From NCBI GenBank assembly GCA_964427285.1, contig CAYRTS010000036.1, forward strand, positions 1-29,150: a DNA stretch of 29,150 nucleotides, given 5' to 3'. The stretch's first letter is position 1. Each line of letters starts with the position of its first letter. The notes under the pieces are model-generated. The model made no database searches. It saw only the letters and a list, made by a program, of their open reading frames with translations, and was not told where the DNA came from. A program made the translations under genes and the position numbers. The stretch is from SPCO01 sp964427285 (GTDB taxonomy: Bacteria; Chloroflexota; Limnocylindria; Limnocylindrales; CSP1-4). Positions 1 to 8,309 of the stretch are shown here, in pieces.

Positions 1-506
1 CGCTTGACGTCTAGCCCCGCGATCCGGCCGGCGTCCTTGGTCGCCTGGCGCTGGGTGTCGTCGAAGTAGGCCGGGACGGTGATGACCGCCTCGGTGATCT
101 TCTCGCCGAGGTAGGCCTCCGCGTCCGTCTTGAGCTTCTGCAGGATCATCGCGCTGAGTTCGGGCGGGGTGTAGCTCTTGCCGTCGGCCAGCTTCACCGC
201 GACGCCGTCGCTCTTGCCGTCCTTCTCGACGGCGTACGGCACGAACTTCATGGACCGCTTGACTTCCGGGTCATCCCACCGGCGTCCCATGAAGCGCTTG
301 ATGGAATAGACGGTGTTGGCCGGGTTGGTGACCGCCTGGCGCTTGGCCAGCTGGCCCACCAGCCGCTCGCCGGTTTTGGTGAAGGCCACGACGGACGGGA
401 CGGTGCGCCCGCCCTCGGCGGAGGCGATGACGGTCGGCTCCCCGCCCTCCATGACGGCCACGACGGAGTTGGTCGTGCCGAGGTCAATGCCGATGATCTT
501 GCCCAT
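1..506 (-). CDS. dnaK: Chaperone DnaK (Hsp70), N-terminal part, runs off the window
   Basis: Reading the minus strand from the ATG at 504-506 gives 168 codons that open with MGKIIGIDLGTTNSVVAV, the Hsp70 phosphate-1 loop. They continue with the conserved GRTVPSVVAF, NTVYSIKRFMGR and EAVITVPAYFDDTQRQATKDA blocks of the ATPase domain. DnaK is the ATP-driven cytoplasmic chaperone that works with GrpE and DnaJ. A strong ribosome site (AAGGAG) lies about 10 bases before the ATG. The gene follows grpE by 30 bases and is the third gene of the HrcA-controlled operon. The substrate-binding domain lies beyond position 1, and dnaJ may follow outside the window. Identification is certain; only the C-terminus is unseen. 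Confidence 0.97.
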   Translation of the reverse strand, partial: MGKIIGIDLGTTNSVVAVMEGGEPTVIASAEGGRTVPSVVAFTKTGERLVGQLAKRQAVTNPANTVYSIKRFMGRRWDDPEVKRSMKFVPYAVEKDGKSDGVAVKLADGKSYTPPELSAMILQKLKTDAEAYLGEKITEAVITVPAYFDDTQRQATKDAGRIAGLDVK

Positions 507-536
507 GTCGCGAGATGCTCCTTTTCGTGAGTCCGT

Positions 537-1121
537 TCAGTTGGGTCGTACTGGGGGTGAGTCGGCGGTGGTATCGACAGAAGTGGCCACGGCAACGAGG
601 GCCGGGCGGATGACGCGGTCGCGGAGTCGATAGCCGCGCCGGACCTCCTCGACGATCTCGCCCTCAGCCCGGCGCGAGTCCGGGACGGTGGCGATCGCCT
701 CGTGCTCGCGAGGATCGAAGGGCCGCCCGGCGGCCGCGTCGATCGTGGTCACGCCCTCGCTCTCGAGCAGCAGGCGCAGCTTGCGATCGATCGCGGCGAT
801 CCCTTCGAACCAGGGGTCCTCGGCGATCGACGCGGGTCTGGCCTCAATGGCCCGATCGAAGTCATCAGCGACGGCCAGGACCTTGCGGATCAGGTCCTCG
901 CCGGCGAGTCCCAGCTCGCGGGTTCGTTCTTCGGCGGTGCGGCGGCGGAAATTCTGGAACTCGGCTCGCTCGCGCTGGAGGGCGGCCAGGTAGTCATCGC
1001 TCCCGGCGCGCGCGGCCGCCAGCTCGACCTGCAGCCCCTCGATCTGGGCGACAAGCGCGGTGGCCGAAACATCGATCGCGTCGGTGCGCTCCTCGGCGCG
1101 GGTGCGAGGCCGCTCAGGCAT
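537..1121 (-). CDS. grpE: GrpE nucleotide exchange factor
   Basis: This 194-residue protein has the GrpE layout. Residues about 25-75 form a charged helix likely to be the coiled-coil dimer stalk, with ERAEFQNFRRRTAEE. A helical middle (VLAVADDFDRAIEA) follows, then the C-terminal beta domain with FDPREHEAIATVPD and the closing GEIVEEVRRGYRLRDRVIRPALV signature. GrpE releases ADP from DnaK. The ATG at 1119-1121 lies 5 bases after the hrcA stop, so the two are probably coupled. It is the middle gene of hrcA-grpE-dnaK. The last dozen residues are an unconserved Pro/Thr-rich tail. Confidence 0.96.
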   Translation of the reverse strand: MPERPRTRAEERTDAIDVSATALVAQIEGLQVELAAARAGSDDYLAALQRERAEFQNFRRRTAEERTRELGLAGEDLIRKVLAVADDFDRAIEARPASIAEDPWFEGIAAIDRKLRLLLESEGVTTIDAAAGRPFDPREHEAIATVPDSRRAEGEIVEEVRRGYRLRDRVIRPALVAVATSVDTTADSPPVRPN

Positions 1122-1126
1122 GTCTC

Positions 1127-2194
1127 TCAGGCATACAGGTGATCCACCAGCTCGTTCATCAGGCCGGAGACGAAGCGCACGGTCCCGATGGCCTGCGAAT
1201 AGGACATCCTTGTCGGGCCCAGGACGCCGACGACTCCGATCGCCCGGCCAGGGCGCCCATACGGGGCGAGGACGAGCGAGACGTCCTGCATCTCCAGCGA
1301 CTGGTTCTCATGCCCGATGAAGACCTGGATTCGCCCGGCGCCGGCCACGCTGCCGACAAGCTCACCCAGATACGACCGATTTTCGAGCGCGCTGAAGACC
1401 CGCCGCAGCTTGTCGCTCTGGGCGAACTCCGGGGCCTCCATCACGTTGAGCAGACCGTCGCTGAACACTTCCTCGATCGCGGTCGCATCGTATTCCTGCA
1501 CGATCCGGACGATGCGCGCGCCAACGCGCCGGGCCAGGGCTTCAACGCGATCGTCGTCGCGCAGGGCGGCGATTCGGGCGGCCGCGCGCTTCGCGGTCTG
1601 ATCCACCAGTCGCGTGTTGAGGATGGCCGCCGCCTGGTTGAGCGTCGGCTGGTCGATCGCTTCGTCGCCCTCAAGCGTGATCAGGGCCTGCTTGATGGAT
1701 CCCTCGCGAAGCACCAGGATCAGGCTGGCCATCCGTTCGTTGATCGCCACGAGATCGATCCGGCGAATATGGGCGTCCCGCGGCTTGGCCGGCGTGGCCA
1801 ACCCGGCGGCCCGGGTGACCGACGCGAGTGTCGTGGCCGCGAGCCGAAACCAGTGCTCGCTGGCAAACTCGACCTGGCCGAACTGGTGGCGAATCATCAG
1901 CTGCTCGATGGCCGGCAGCGGTACGGCTTCGACGATCGACTCGACAAAGAAGCGGTAGCCGGCATCGGTCGGGATCCGACCCGCGGACGTGTGCGGATGG
2001 GTCAACAGGCCGTTCATTTCCAGCTCAGCCAGGATGCTGCGAACGGTGGCGCTGGATACGCCGAGGCCATAGCGTTCCACGAGGGCCTGGCTGCCGACCG
2101 GGGTCGCGGATGTGACGTATTCCTCGATGACGGCCCGCAGGATCGCCTGTGATCTCAGGTCCAGGGGGCCGACGGGGCGTCGGCGTCGCGCCAA
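1127..2194 (-). CDS. hrcA: Heat-inducible transcription repressor HrcA
   Basis: The 355-residue product matches HrcA in length and architecture. A winged helix-turn-helix at residues about 15-85 holds VGSQALVERYGLGVSSATVRS and TSAGRIPTDAGYRFFV. It is followed by a GAF-like middle and the C-terminal GxxRMSYSQAIGTVRFVS block. HrcA binds CIRCE elements and represses class I heat-shock genes; its folding usually depends on GroEL. The start is a TTG (2192-2194) with GGGAG about 8 bases upstream. The CIRCE element sits 20 bases upstream of this start, so the gene is autoregulated. It leads the operon hrcA-grpE-dnaK. Confidence 0.96.
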   Translation of the reverse strand: MARRRRPVGPLDLRSQAILRAVIEEYVTSATPVGSQALVERYGLGVSSATVRSILAELEMNGLLTHPHTSAGRIPTDAGYRFFVESIVEAVPLPAIEQLMIRHQFGQVEFASEHWFRLAATTLASVTRAAGLATPAKPRDAHIRRIDLVAINERMASLILVLREGSIKQALITLEGDEAIDQPTLNQAAAILNTRLVDQTAKRAAARIAALRDDDRVEALARRVGARIVRIVQEYDATAIEEVFSDGLLNVMEAPEFAQSDKLRRVFSALENRSYLGELVGSVAGAGRIQVFIGHENQSLEMQDVSLVLAPYGRPGRAIGVVGVLGPTRMSYSQAIGTVRFVSGLMNELVDHLYA

Positions 2195-2213
2195 GTTCGT
2201 TCTCCCGCGATGG

Positions 2214-2240
2214 TTGGCACTCGGCGGGTGAGAGTGCTAA
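2214..2240 (-). promoter_or_regulatory. CIRCE operator (HrcA binding site)
   Basis: On the plus strand the site reads TTGGCACTC, nine bases, GAGTGCTAA. The consensus is TTAGCACTC-N9-GAGTGCTAA, so there is one mismatch, in the left arm. It lies just downstream of the predicted transcription start and 20 bases before the hrcA start codon, which is the classical position for repression. Confidence 0.96.
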
Positions 2241-2253
2241 CGCGTTGGCAGGC

Positions 2254-2283
2254 ATCGTAGCAGCCGCCGACTTCGAGTGTCAA
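2254..2283 (-). promoter_or_regulatory. Housekeeping sigma-factor promoter of hrcA-grpE-dnaK
   Basis: On the minus strand a perfect -35 box TTGACA (2278-2283) is followed after 18 bases by TACGAT (2254-2259), a 4/6 match to the -10 consensus. Transcription would begin near 2247, immediately upstream of CIRCE. The position and the CIRCE pairing make this the best-supported promoter in the window. Confidence 0.85.
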
Positions 2284-2300
2284 CGTAGGGATGACCTCAG

Positions 2301-2400
2301 NNNNNNNNNNNNNNNNNNNNNNNNNNNNNNNNNNNNNNNNNNNNNNNNNNNNNNNNNNNNNNNNNNNNNNNNNNNNNNNNNNNNNNNNNNNNNNNNNNNN
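2301..2400. other. Assembly gap (100 N)
   Basis: A run of exactly 100 N, typical of a scaffold placeholder of unknown true size. It removes the 3' end of hemW. About 50-60 C-terminal residues of a usual HemW are missing, so the real gap is probably at least 150 bases. Confidence 0.99.
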
Positions 2401-3661
2401 CGACGAGATCCGCGGTCAAGGCCCAGGCAAAATGCTCCGCCAGCGAGGTCGCGCTTGCCGCCGCCGCGCTGATCCCGGTATCCAGCCGCAGCGCCAGGAT
2501 GACCGCCTCCGCCGCGGCCGCCCGCTCGTCGATACGTTCCGAGCCGCCCGGTGGCAGGTGCGGATGGGCCGTATCGCCGCCGGGTGCCAGCGCGGCCAGG
2601 TATCCCTCCAGCCGGGCGGCGTTCCAGCGTCGCGTGGCGCCGTCAAACGCGTGCGCCCCGGGCCCGACCGCCTCGTACGGCCGTCGCTCCCAGTAGGCCA
2701 GGTTGTGACGGCTTTCATGGCCCGGTCGCGCCCAATTGCTGATCTCGTAGCCGCGCCAGCCGTCGGCGGCGAGGCGGTGGACGGCGTAGTGGTATTGCGC
2801 CGCCGCTTGATCTTCGTCCTGGTGCGGTCGAGCCCGCTCCCGCCAACGACGCGCCCCGGCGGTGGTCGGGAGATGGTCGCCACCGACACCGGTCAGACCC
2901 TCGGCGTCGGGGTCGTCGAGCGTCAGGGCATAGAGCGACAGGTGGTCCGGCTTGAGGTCCAGGGCAGCTTCGAGCGTGTCCGTCCAGCTCGCCAGCGAGC
3001 TGCCGGGGAGGTCATAGAGCAGGTCGAGGCTGACGGACTCGATCCCGCCGGCGCGCGCGACCTTGACGGCCGACCTGACATCCGCGGCGACGTGTCGGCG
3101 ACCCAGCTGCTCCAGGTCGCTATCGGACATCGACTGCGCCCCAAGGGAGAGGCGGGTCACCCCAGCGGCGCGGAGTGCCCGAGCGTCGCCGCGTTCATCG
3201 GGTCCCGGGTTTGCTTCCAGGGTGACCTCGGCGTTCGAGGCGACACCGTAGCGCCGCCGAACGACGTTCATGATCCCGGCGACGTCAACGGCCGGCACGA
3301 GCGAGGGCGTTCCGCCGCCCAGGTAGACCGATTGGAGCGGCGGGCGGCCCGCCCCGAACACTTCGTCCAGGGCATCGGCGCGAAGCTCCAGTTCGGTCCG
3401 CAGGGCACCCAGGAAGGCCTCGACCCTGGCCTTTGGCCCTCTCGTCGCGGCCCCGGCGTAGACCACGAAGTCGCAGTACGGACACAACGAGACGCAGAAA
3501 GGGACGTGGACATAGAGCGCGAGCGGTGGCCGCGCGACGGCGATCGACGCCGCCGGGGGTACGGCCGCGGTTGGCTCCGCAGCCGCGGTTGGCTCCGCAG
3601 CCGGCCGAGGAGTCGCGGGGGCCGGCGCGTGTTCGAGTTCGGGCACGTTGCGCTGGCTCAC
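2401..3661 (-). CDS. hemW: HemW, radical SAM heme chaperone (C-terminus lost in gap)
   Basis: HemW is a radical-SAM protein related to HemN that acts as a heme carrier. The radical-SAM cluster motif is YVHVPFCVSLCPYC (Cys56, Cys60, Cys63 counted from the chosen start), followed by VYLGGGTPSLVP, EVTLEANPGP, GVTRLSLGAQS and SVSLDLLYDLPG. The C-terminal HemN_C region begins (YEISNWARPGHESRHNLAYW), and about 420 residues are visible before the N gap. I chose the GTG at 3659-3661, which overlaps the stop of the upstream gene as GTGA; an ATG further upstream (3784) would overlap that gene by 127 bases. An unusual Ala/Pro-rich leader of about 45 residues precedes the fold and contains an 18-bp tandem duplication. 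The family was once annotated as coproporphyrinogen oxidase, but the context lepA-hemW-hrcA favours HemW. Confidence 0.92.
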
Positions 3662-4428
3662 GGTTCCTGGGAGCTCGACTCCTTCGACCCGATCACGCGC
3701 CAGCCGTCCGGCGTTCGACGGCGCTTCTCGATCTCTTCCGCTTCGCGCCCGCGCGGCAGCGTCTGGCCAACATGCCCGGTGCACAGGAACACGGCGAAGC
3801 GGGTCACCGCATGGCCAAGGAACGCTGCCGCAATCCCACCGGTCAGCGCGGTCAGCCAGCCACCGACCAACCCGATCCCGAGCGTCAGGACCAGCAGATA
3901 GCGGTCACGACCGGGCGCCGCGAGCCGAGTCGTGAGCGTGTAGACGGTGGTCTGTAGCAGGTTCGCATACAGGACATCGACGCCGGCGGTCAACAGCAGG
4001 CCGAACAGCGCTCCGCGAAAGGTGACCTCATCGATGAACGCGGTCGCCGTCGAATTCAGCAAGGCCCCTGGGTACGAGCCCTCGCTGGGCAGCCGGATCC
4101 GCTGATAGCGGTAGTTGGCCAGCCCGACGGCAACGATCACACCGAGCGCGCCGAACGCGATCCCGCCCAGGACCGCGCCGAGCCGATCGCCTGAACCCAG
4201 GAAGAGCTCGGTTCGCGCAGCTGGGTGGCTCGTCAGGATGAGCACGGCCATGGCGAACCCCAATCCGTACCAGGCCAATCGGCGTCGAAGTCGTGGGCGC
4301 TCGCCGGAGCCCGTGGTTTCGTAATACTCGGCCGTTCCGAAGCGCGCCGCGTCCAGGCGGAGCATCGCCAGGAGCAGCGTGAACGCCAGCGCGATCAGGA
4401 TCCGCGACTGGAGAATGAAATCGTCCAT
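3658..4428 (-). CDS. CPBP-like intramembrane protease family membrane protein
   Basis: This is a 256-residue polytopic membrane protein with hydrophobic segments near residues 8-24, 51-67, 85-105, 124-150, 177-195 and 197-215. The segment FIDEVTFRGALFGLLL (residues 131-146) resembles CPBP/Abi motif 1 (EExxxR), with Asp133 in place of the first Glu. His206 in AFLGHAVTRF could be the later metal or catalytic histidine. The FxxxH of motif 2 is not visible, so catalytic activity is uncertain. The basic, Ser/Glu-rich tail is probably cytoplasmic. It sits 13 bases after lepA and overlaps hemW by 4 bases, so it is co-transcribed. Known CPBP proteins process prenylated proteins or bacteriocins; the substrate here is unknown. 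Confidence 0.72.
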   Translation of the reverse strand: MDDFILQSRILIALAFTLLLAMLRLDAARFGTAEYYETTGSGERPRLRRRLAWYGLGFAMAVLILTSHPAARTELFLGSGDRLGAVLGGIAFGALGVIVAVGLANYRYQRIRLPSEGSYPGALLNSTATAFIDEVTFRGALFGLLLTAGVDVLYANLLQTTVYTLTTRLAAPGRDRYLLVLTLGIGLVGGWLTALTGGIAAAFLGHAVTRFAVFLCTGHVGQTLPRGREAEEIEKRRRTPDGWRVIGSKESSSQEP

Positions 4429-4441
4429 CGTCAGGTGGGCG

Positions 4442-6253
4442 TCAGCCCTCGTCCATGCGGAGCATCGCCAGGAACGCCTCCTGCGGGATCTCGACGGATC
4501 CGACCCGCTTCATCCGCTGCTTGCCTTCCTTCTGTTTCTCGAGGAGTTTGCGCTTGCGGCTGATGTCACCACCGTAACACTTGGCCAGCACGTTCTTGCG
4601 CATGGCGCGCACCGTTTCGCGCGCGATCACGTTGGAGCCGATCGCCGCCTGGATCGGAATCTCGAACATCTGGCGGGGAATCAGCTGCTTGAGCCGTTCG
4701 GTGAGAAGCCGCCCCGTGGACTGTGCGCGGTCGCGGTGGACGATCAACGACAGCGCATCCACTGGCTCACCGTTGACCAGGATGTCCACCTTGGACAGGT
4801 TCGCGGCCCGGTAAGCGAGCTCCTCGTAGTCCATCGACGCATAGCCCTGGCTGCGGCTCTTGAGCTTATCGAAGTAGTCGACGATCAGCTCGGCGAGTGG
4901 CATCTCGAAGTGGAGGACGACCCGGGTCGGGTCAAGGTACTCCATGGTCATGAACTCGCCGCGCCGGCCGGTGGTCAGTTCCATCAGCGGCCCGATGTAC
5001 TGGCTCGGGGTGACCACGCTCAGCTTGACCCACGGTTCCTCGATCGCCTCGATATCCGTGGGGTTTGGCAGCAGGGCCGGGTTATCGATCGCGACCATCC
5101 CCCGGCCCAAAGTCTGGACGACGTGGTACTCGACCGATGGGGCCGATGCGATCAGATCGAGATCGAACTCGCGCTCCAGCCGCTCCTGGACGATCTCCAT
5201 GTGGAGCAGCCCAAGAAAGCCGCAGCGGAAGCCAAAACCGAGCGCAACCGAACTCTCCGGGGCGTAGGTGAAGCTGGCGTCGTTGAGGTGGAGCTTCTCG
5301 AGGGCGTCACGCAGGAGCGGATAGTCCTCGCCTGAGACCGGGTAGATGCCGGCGAAGACGAGGCTCTTGGCCTCCTGGTAGCCGGGCAGCGGAGTGTCAG
5401 CCGGGCGGGCGACCGTCGTGACGGTGTCGCCGACCTGGGCGTCACGGACGCTCTTGAGTCCGGTGGCGACATAGCCGACCTCGCCGGCCACGAGGATCGG
5501 GGTCGGCGTCAGCTGCGGCCGGAAGACGCCAAGCTCCAGGGGATCCGCCTCGGCGTTGCTGGCCATCAACCGGATCCGCTCACCCTGGCGGAGCGTGCCC
5601 TGGGCGAGCCGGACGTAGACCACCACGCCCTTGTAGGCGTCGTAATGGCTATCGAAGATCAGGCCCTGGAGCGGCTTCGTGGGGTCGCCCTTGGGCGCCG
5701 GGATCCGGGCGACGATCGCTTCGAGGATCTCCGGCACGCCGGTCCCGTCCTTGGCCGAGGCGAGGATCACCTCCTCTCGTGGGATCGCCAGGACATTCTC
5801 CAGCTCGTCCATGATCGTCTCGGGATCGGCGGACGGCAGGTCGATCTTGTTGAGGACCGGGATCAGGGTCAGGCCCTCACGCATGGCGAGATGGACGTTG
5901 GCGAGGGTCTGCGCCTCGATCCCCTGGCTGGCATCGACGACGAGGATCGCGCCTTCGCACGCCTGGAGGCTGTGGCTGACCTCGTAGGCGAAGTCGACGT
6001 GTCCGGGGGTATCGATCAGGTTGAGCCCGTAGGTCAGCCCGTCGCGCGCCTGGTATTCGAGGCGCACCGCGCGCGCCTTGATGGTGATTCCCTTCTCGCG
6101 CTCCAGGTCCATCGAATCCAGCACCTGGCTGGTCATCTGTCGCGCGTCGATCGTGTGGGTCAGTTCCAGCAGCCGGTCCGCCAGCGTGGACTTCCCATGA
6201 TCGATGTGGGCGATGATGCTGAAATTGCGCAGGCGGTCCTGGGGGATGGTCAC
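4442..6253 (-). CDS. lepA: Elongation factor 4 (LepA), ribosome-associated GTPase
   Basis: This 603-residue protein has the typical length and order of LepA. GTPase G1 is AHIDHGKS (15-22), G3 is DTPGHVDF (81-88) and G4 is NKID (135-138). EF-G-like domains II, III and V follow, and then the LepA-specific C-terminal domain with IGSNVIARETVRAMRKNVLA, CYGGDISRKRKLLEKQKEGK and RMKRVGSVEIPQEAFLA. LepA remodels stalled elongating ribosomes. The start is a GTG at 6251-6253 with no strong Shine-Dalgarno sequence. It begins 19 bases after the EamA stop, so translation may depend on the upstream gene. It is the second gene of the EamA-lepA-CPBP-hemW run. Confidence 0.98.
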   Translation of the reverse strand: MTIPQDRLRNFSIIAHIDHGKSTLADRLLELTHTIDARQMTSQVLDSMDLEREKGITIKARAVRLEYQARDGLTYGLNLIDTPGHVDFAYEVSHSLQACEGAILVVDASQGIEAQTLANVHLAMREGLTLIPVLNKIDLPSADPETIMDELENVLAIPREEVILASAKDGTGVPEILEAIVARIPAPKGDPTKPLQGLIFDSHYDAYKGVVVYVRLAQGTLRQGERIRLMASNAEADPLELGVFRPQLTPTPILVAGEVGYVATGLKSVRDAQVGDTVTTVARPADTPLPGYQEAKSLVFAGIYPVSGEDYPLLRDALEKLHLNDASFTYAPESSVALGFGFRCGFLGLLHMEIVQERLEREFDLDLIASAPSVEYHVVQTLGRGMVAIDNPALLPNPTDIEAIEEPWVKLSVVTPSQYIGPLMELTTGRRGEFMTMEYLDPTRVVLHFEMPLAELIVDYFDKLKSRSQGYASMDYEELAYRAANLSKVDILVNGEPVDALSLIVHRDRAQSTGRLLTERLKQLIPRQMFEIPIQAAIGSNVIARETVRAMRKNVLAKCYGGDISRKRKLLEKQKEGKQRMKRVGSVEIPQEAFLAMLRMDEG

Positions 6254-6272
6254 GACTCGCGAGTGTAGCCGG

Positions 6273-7223
6273 TCAGGCGGTCACGGCCGCCAACGCGGTC
6301 ACGCCGCCCACGATCAGGATGACCCCGATGACCTGGGTTCGCGACAGCCGCTCCTTGAACAGGAAGAATGCGACGACGGCGGCGATGGCGGCGAACTGTG
6401 AACCAAGGACGGCAGTGATCGCGATGTTGATTGACCCTCCCCAGGCCGACAGTGTCCCGCCGATGATTTCGCCGGTGCCGGCGATGAGGATCAGGGGAAG
6501 CGCCTGCCGGGTCATGGTCAGGCGGCGCTGGAGGACGAGCGGCAAGGTGACAATCACGAGGCCGATGGCTCGAACGGCGATCGAGACCCAGATGGGCGGG
6601 ACCTGCCTGGCCACAAGGCCGGTTGCGACGATCGAGATGCCGAAGATCCCGGCTGCGGCGAGGGCGAGCACGATCGCCTTGCGGTTGTCATCGATGGCGA
6701 TGTGAGGTGTCAGTGAGCGGAAGCCGGGGGCAGCCACGTCGCCAGTCGCCGCGGGCGGGCCATCGAGTGCGTCGGCGGCGATCTCGATGTCTCCGGCGGG
6801 AACGTCCGGATGGGCTGGCTCGATCGCGCTGAGAACAACGCCAGCAACGATCAACGCCAGGAAGACTGCTGCGGCCGCCTGGAGATCGTCGCCAAGGGCG
6901 ACCGCAATCAGGGCGGCGATTGCCCCCTCGGCCGCGATGATCGGTGCGACGATTCCGACCTTGCCGACCGTGAGTGCGGTGAAGGCGGTGTACAGCGCGG
7001 CCGCATAGCTGAATCCCGCGATCAGGAGGAGCACCAGCGCCTGCAGCGAGAGGCTGGTCGGGACGCCGCTCACGAGCCCGATCGGCAGGCCGATGACCGT
7101 CCCGACGATCATGATCCAGGCGAGCACCACCCGGGAGCCGAGCATCCGGCTGGAACGCGACGAAGCGAGGGTCGCGCCGGCCCACAGGATGGCGGCGCCA
7201 AGGCCACCCAGGATGGGGATCAT
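6273..7223 (-). CDS. EamA/DMT-superfamily transporter
   Basis: About 316 residues with roughly ten hydrophobic helices in two similar halves, the usual EamA arrangement. The N-half begins MIPILGGLGAAILWAGATLAS and the C-half ends FKERLSRTQVIGVILIVGGV, a typical EamA ending. A polar, Pro/Ala-rich loop of about 45 residues separates the halves. Such proteins export or import small metabolites; the substrate cannot be told. I placed the start at the ATG 7221-7223 because the reading frame upstream of it (to 7370) is polar, Arg-rich and unlike a transporter. It heads the minus-strand operon and diverges from rpsT. Confidence 0.88.
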   Translation of the reverse strand: MIPILGGLGAAILWAGATLASSRSSRMLGSRVVLAWIMIVGTVIGLPIGLVSGVPTSLSLQALVLLLIAGFSYAAALYTAFTALTVGKVGIVAPIIAAEGAIAALIAVALGDDLQAAAAVFLALIVAGVVLSAIEPAHPDVPAGDIEIAADALDGPPAATGDVAAPGFRSLTPHIAIDDNRKAIVLALAAAGIFGISIVATGLVARQVPPIWVSIAVRAIGLVIVTLPLVLQRRLTMTRQALPLILIAGTGEIIGGTLSAWGGSINIAITAVLGSQFAAIAAVVAFFLFKERLSRTQVIGVILIVGGVTALAAVTA

Positions 7224-7418
7224 GACCACAGTCTGAGGGCGCAGGCATCCACGTGTTTCGGTGGAGTTGTCGGGATCGCGGCGCGTGTGACAGACCCGCC
7301 GCGGCCCGACTGACAGCGGCCCGATTGATCGATATGACTGTGCTACCATCCGCGTCCGCGCCCGACGCAATTCCGCCCCGGGCCGAGCAAGAATCCGATC
7401 CTACTGAGGTTTGTCCAC

Positions 7419-8153
7419 GTGGCCAAGACGCCCCGCACCTGGACGGGCACCCGAACACCGTCGGGGCTCAAGCGCGTCCGCCAGGCCCAGAGCCGCCACG
7501 AGGTGCTCCAGCCTCGGCGCAGCGCCGCCAAGACGTTCGTTGCCAAGGCTCTGGCCGCGGCGACCCAGCCTTCGGACTCGACCATTGATCCGGTGGCCGC
7601 CCTGGCCGAGGCACTGAGCGCACTCGACCGGGCCGCCAAGGCCGGTGCCATCCACCCGAACGCTGCGGCGCGACGCAAATCCCGTTTGACCCTCAAGGTC
7701 AATGCGGCCCTCGGCGGCACGACGGTCCAGACCGGCGCACGCGTCGTGAAGGTGACCGGCAAGGCCGCGGCCGCCAAGGCTGCCAAGGTTCGAATCGCCG
7801 CGGGCAAAGCCGGCAAGGCCAAGGGCGCGCAGACCGCCGCTGGCAAGGCTCGCGCGGCACTCAGCAAGACGGCCCGGGCCGAGGCCGCCGCCGCGAAGGC
7901 AGCCGCCGCTTCGGCCGCGGTCGCACCGAGCGAGACCAGGACAGTCAAGGCGAAGGCTGCGCCGGCTGCCAGGACGGCCGCTGTGAAGCCGGCGGCCACC
8001 GCCAAGACGACGGCCGCGGCGAAGTCGGCCGCGAAGGCGCCGGCTGGGGCCAAGCCGGCCGCGGCGAAGTCGGCCGCGAAGGCGCCGGCTGGGGCCAAGC
8101 CGGCCGCTGCGAAGGCGACCCCAAAACCAAAGAAGGTCGCGGCCAAGAGCTGA
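7419..8153 (+). CDS. rpsT: Small ribosomal subunit protein bS20 with long Lys/Ala-rich C-terminal extension
   Basis: The first 98 or so residues match bS20, a 16S-rRNA-binding protein, with SGLKRVRQAQSRHEVLQPRRSAAKTF and later LDRAAKAGAIHPNAAARRKSRL. Bacterial S20 is usually about 85-90 residues; this product is 244. Residues 99-244 are almost entirely Ala, Lys, Thr, Pro and Gly, like a histone-H1 tail, and include a 15-residue unit repeated twice. The start is a GTG (7419-7421) with GAGGT eight bases upstream. A weak CTGACA/TATGAC promoter candidate lies near 7309-7337. A perfect hairpin follows the gene. rpsT is commonly found near lepA and hemW, as here, but divergent. A fusion artefact is unlikely because the frame is unbroken. 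Confidence 0.9.
   Translation: MAKTPRTWTGTRTPSGLKRVRQAQSRHEVLQPRRSAAKTFVAKALAAATQPSDSTIDPVAALAEALSALDRAAKAGAIHPNAAARRKSRLTLKVNAALGGTTVQTGARVVKVTGKAAAAKAAKVRIAAGKAGKAKGAQTAAGKARAALSKTARAEAAAAKAAAASAAVAPSETRTVKAKAAPAARTAAVKPAATAKTTAAAKSAAKAPAGAKPAAAKSAAKAPAGAKPAAAKATPKPKKVAAKS
8013..8102 (+). repeat. 45-bp tandem duplication inside rpsT tail
   Basis: Two identical 45-bp copies (8013-8057 and 8058-8102) encode a 15-residue unit, AAAKSAAKAPAGAKP, twice, with the beginning of a third copy after 8102. Both copies are in frame, so the tail can grow or shrink in 15-residue steps. Confidence 0.93.
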
Positions 8154-8176
8154 CGACGAGCGCCTCCACCGACACC

Positions 8177-8203
8177 TAACGCCCCGGGCCACCCGGGGCG
8201 TTA
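8177..8203 (+). terminator. Hairpin terminator after rpsT
   Basis: A perfect 12-bp stem, TAACGCCCCGGG / CCCGGGGCGTTA, with a 3-base loop lies 24 bases after the rpsT stop. There is no U-tract, so it may act as a non-canonical terminator or as a 3' end stabiliser. Confidence 0.75.
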
Positions 8204-8309
8204 CGATTCCCGAGGCTAGCGCGGCTCCGGTTCGGCCGGCCTCGCTGGGGTTGCCGGGCCTGCCGGGCTCCCCCACCCGTACCCGAGCCGAGACCACCCC
8301 ACGCGACCC

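Noticed and set aside
1139..2152. 337-codon plus-strand frame opposite hrcA
   Set aside because: Antisense shadow of a conserved HrcA coding sequence; its His/Asp/Arg-rich composition is typical of reverse-complement reading of GC-rich genes.
2291..3901. 536-codon plus-strand frame reading through the N gap
   Set aside because: Antisense to hemW and dependent on translated N bases.
7411..7420. DnaA-box-like TTGTCCACG before rpsT
   Set aside because: A single near-match overlapping the rpsT start codon; no cluster, no AT-rich region and no dnaA or dnaN nearby.
7343..8146. 267-codon Ala-rich open frame antisense to rpsT
   Set aside because: It is a mirror of the Lys/Ala codon pattern of rpsT; it has no ribosome site and no family motif.
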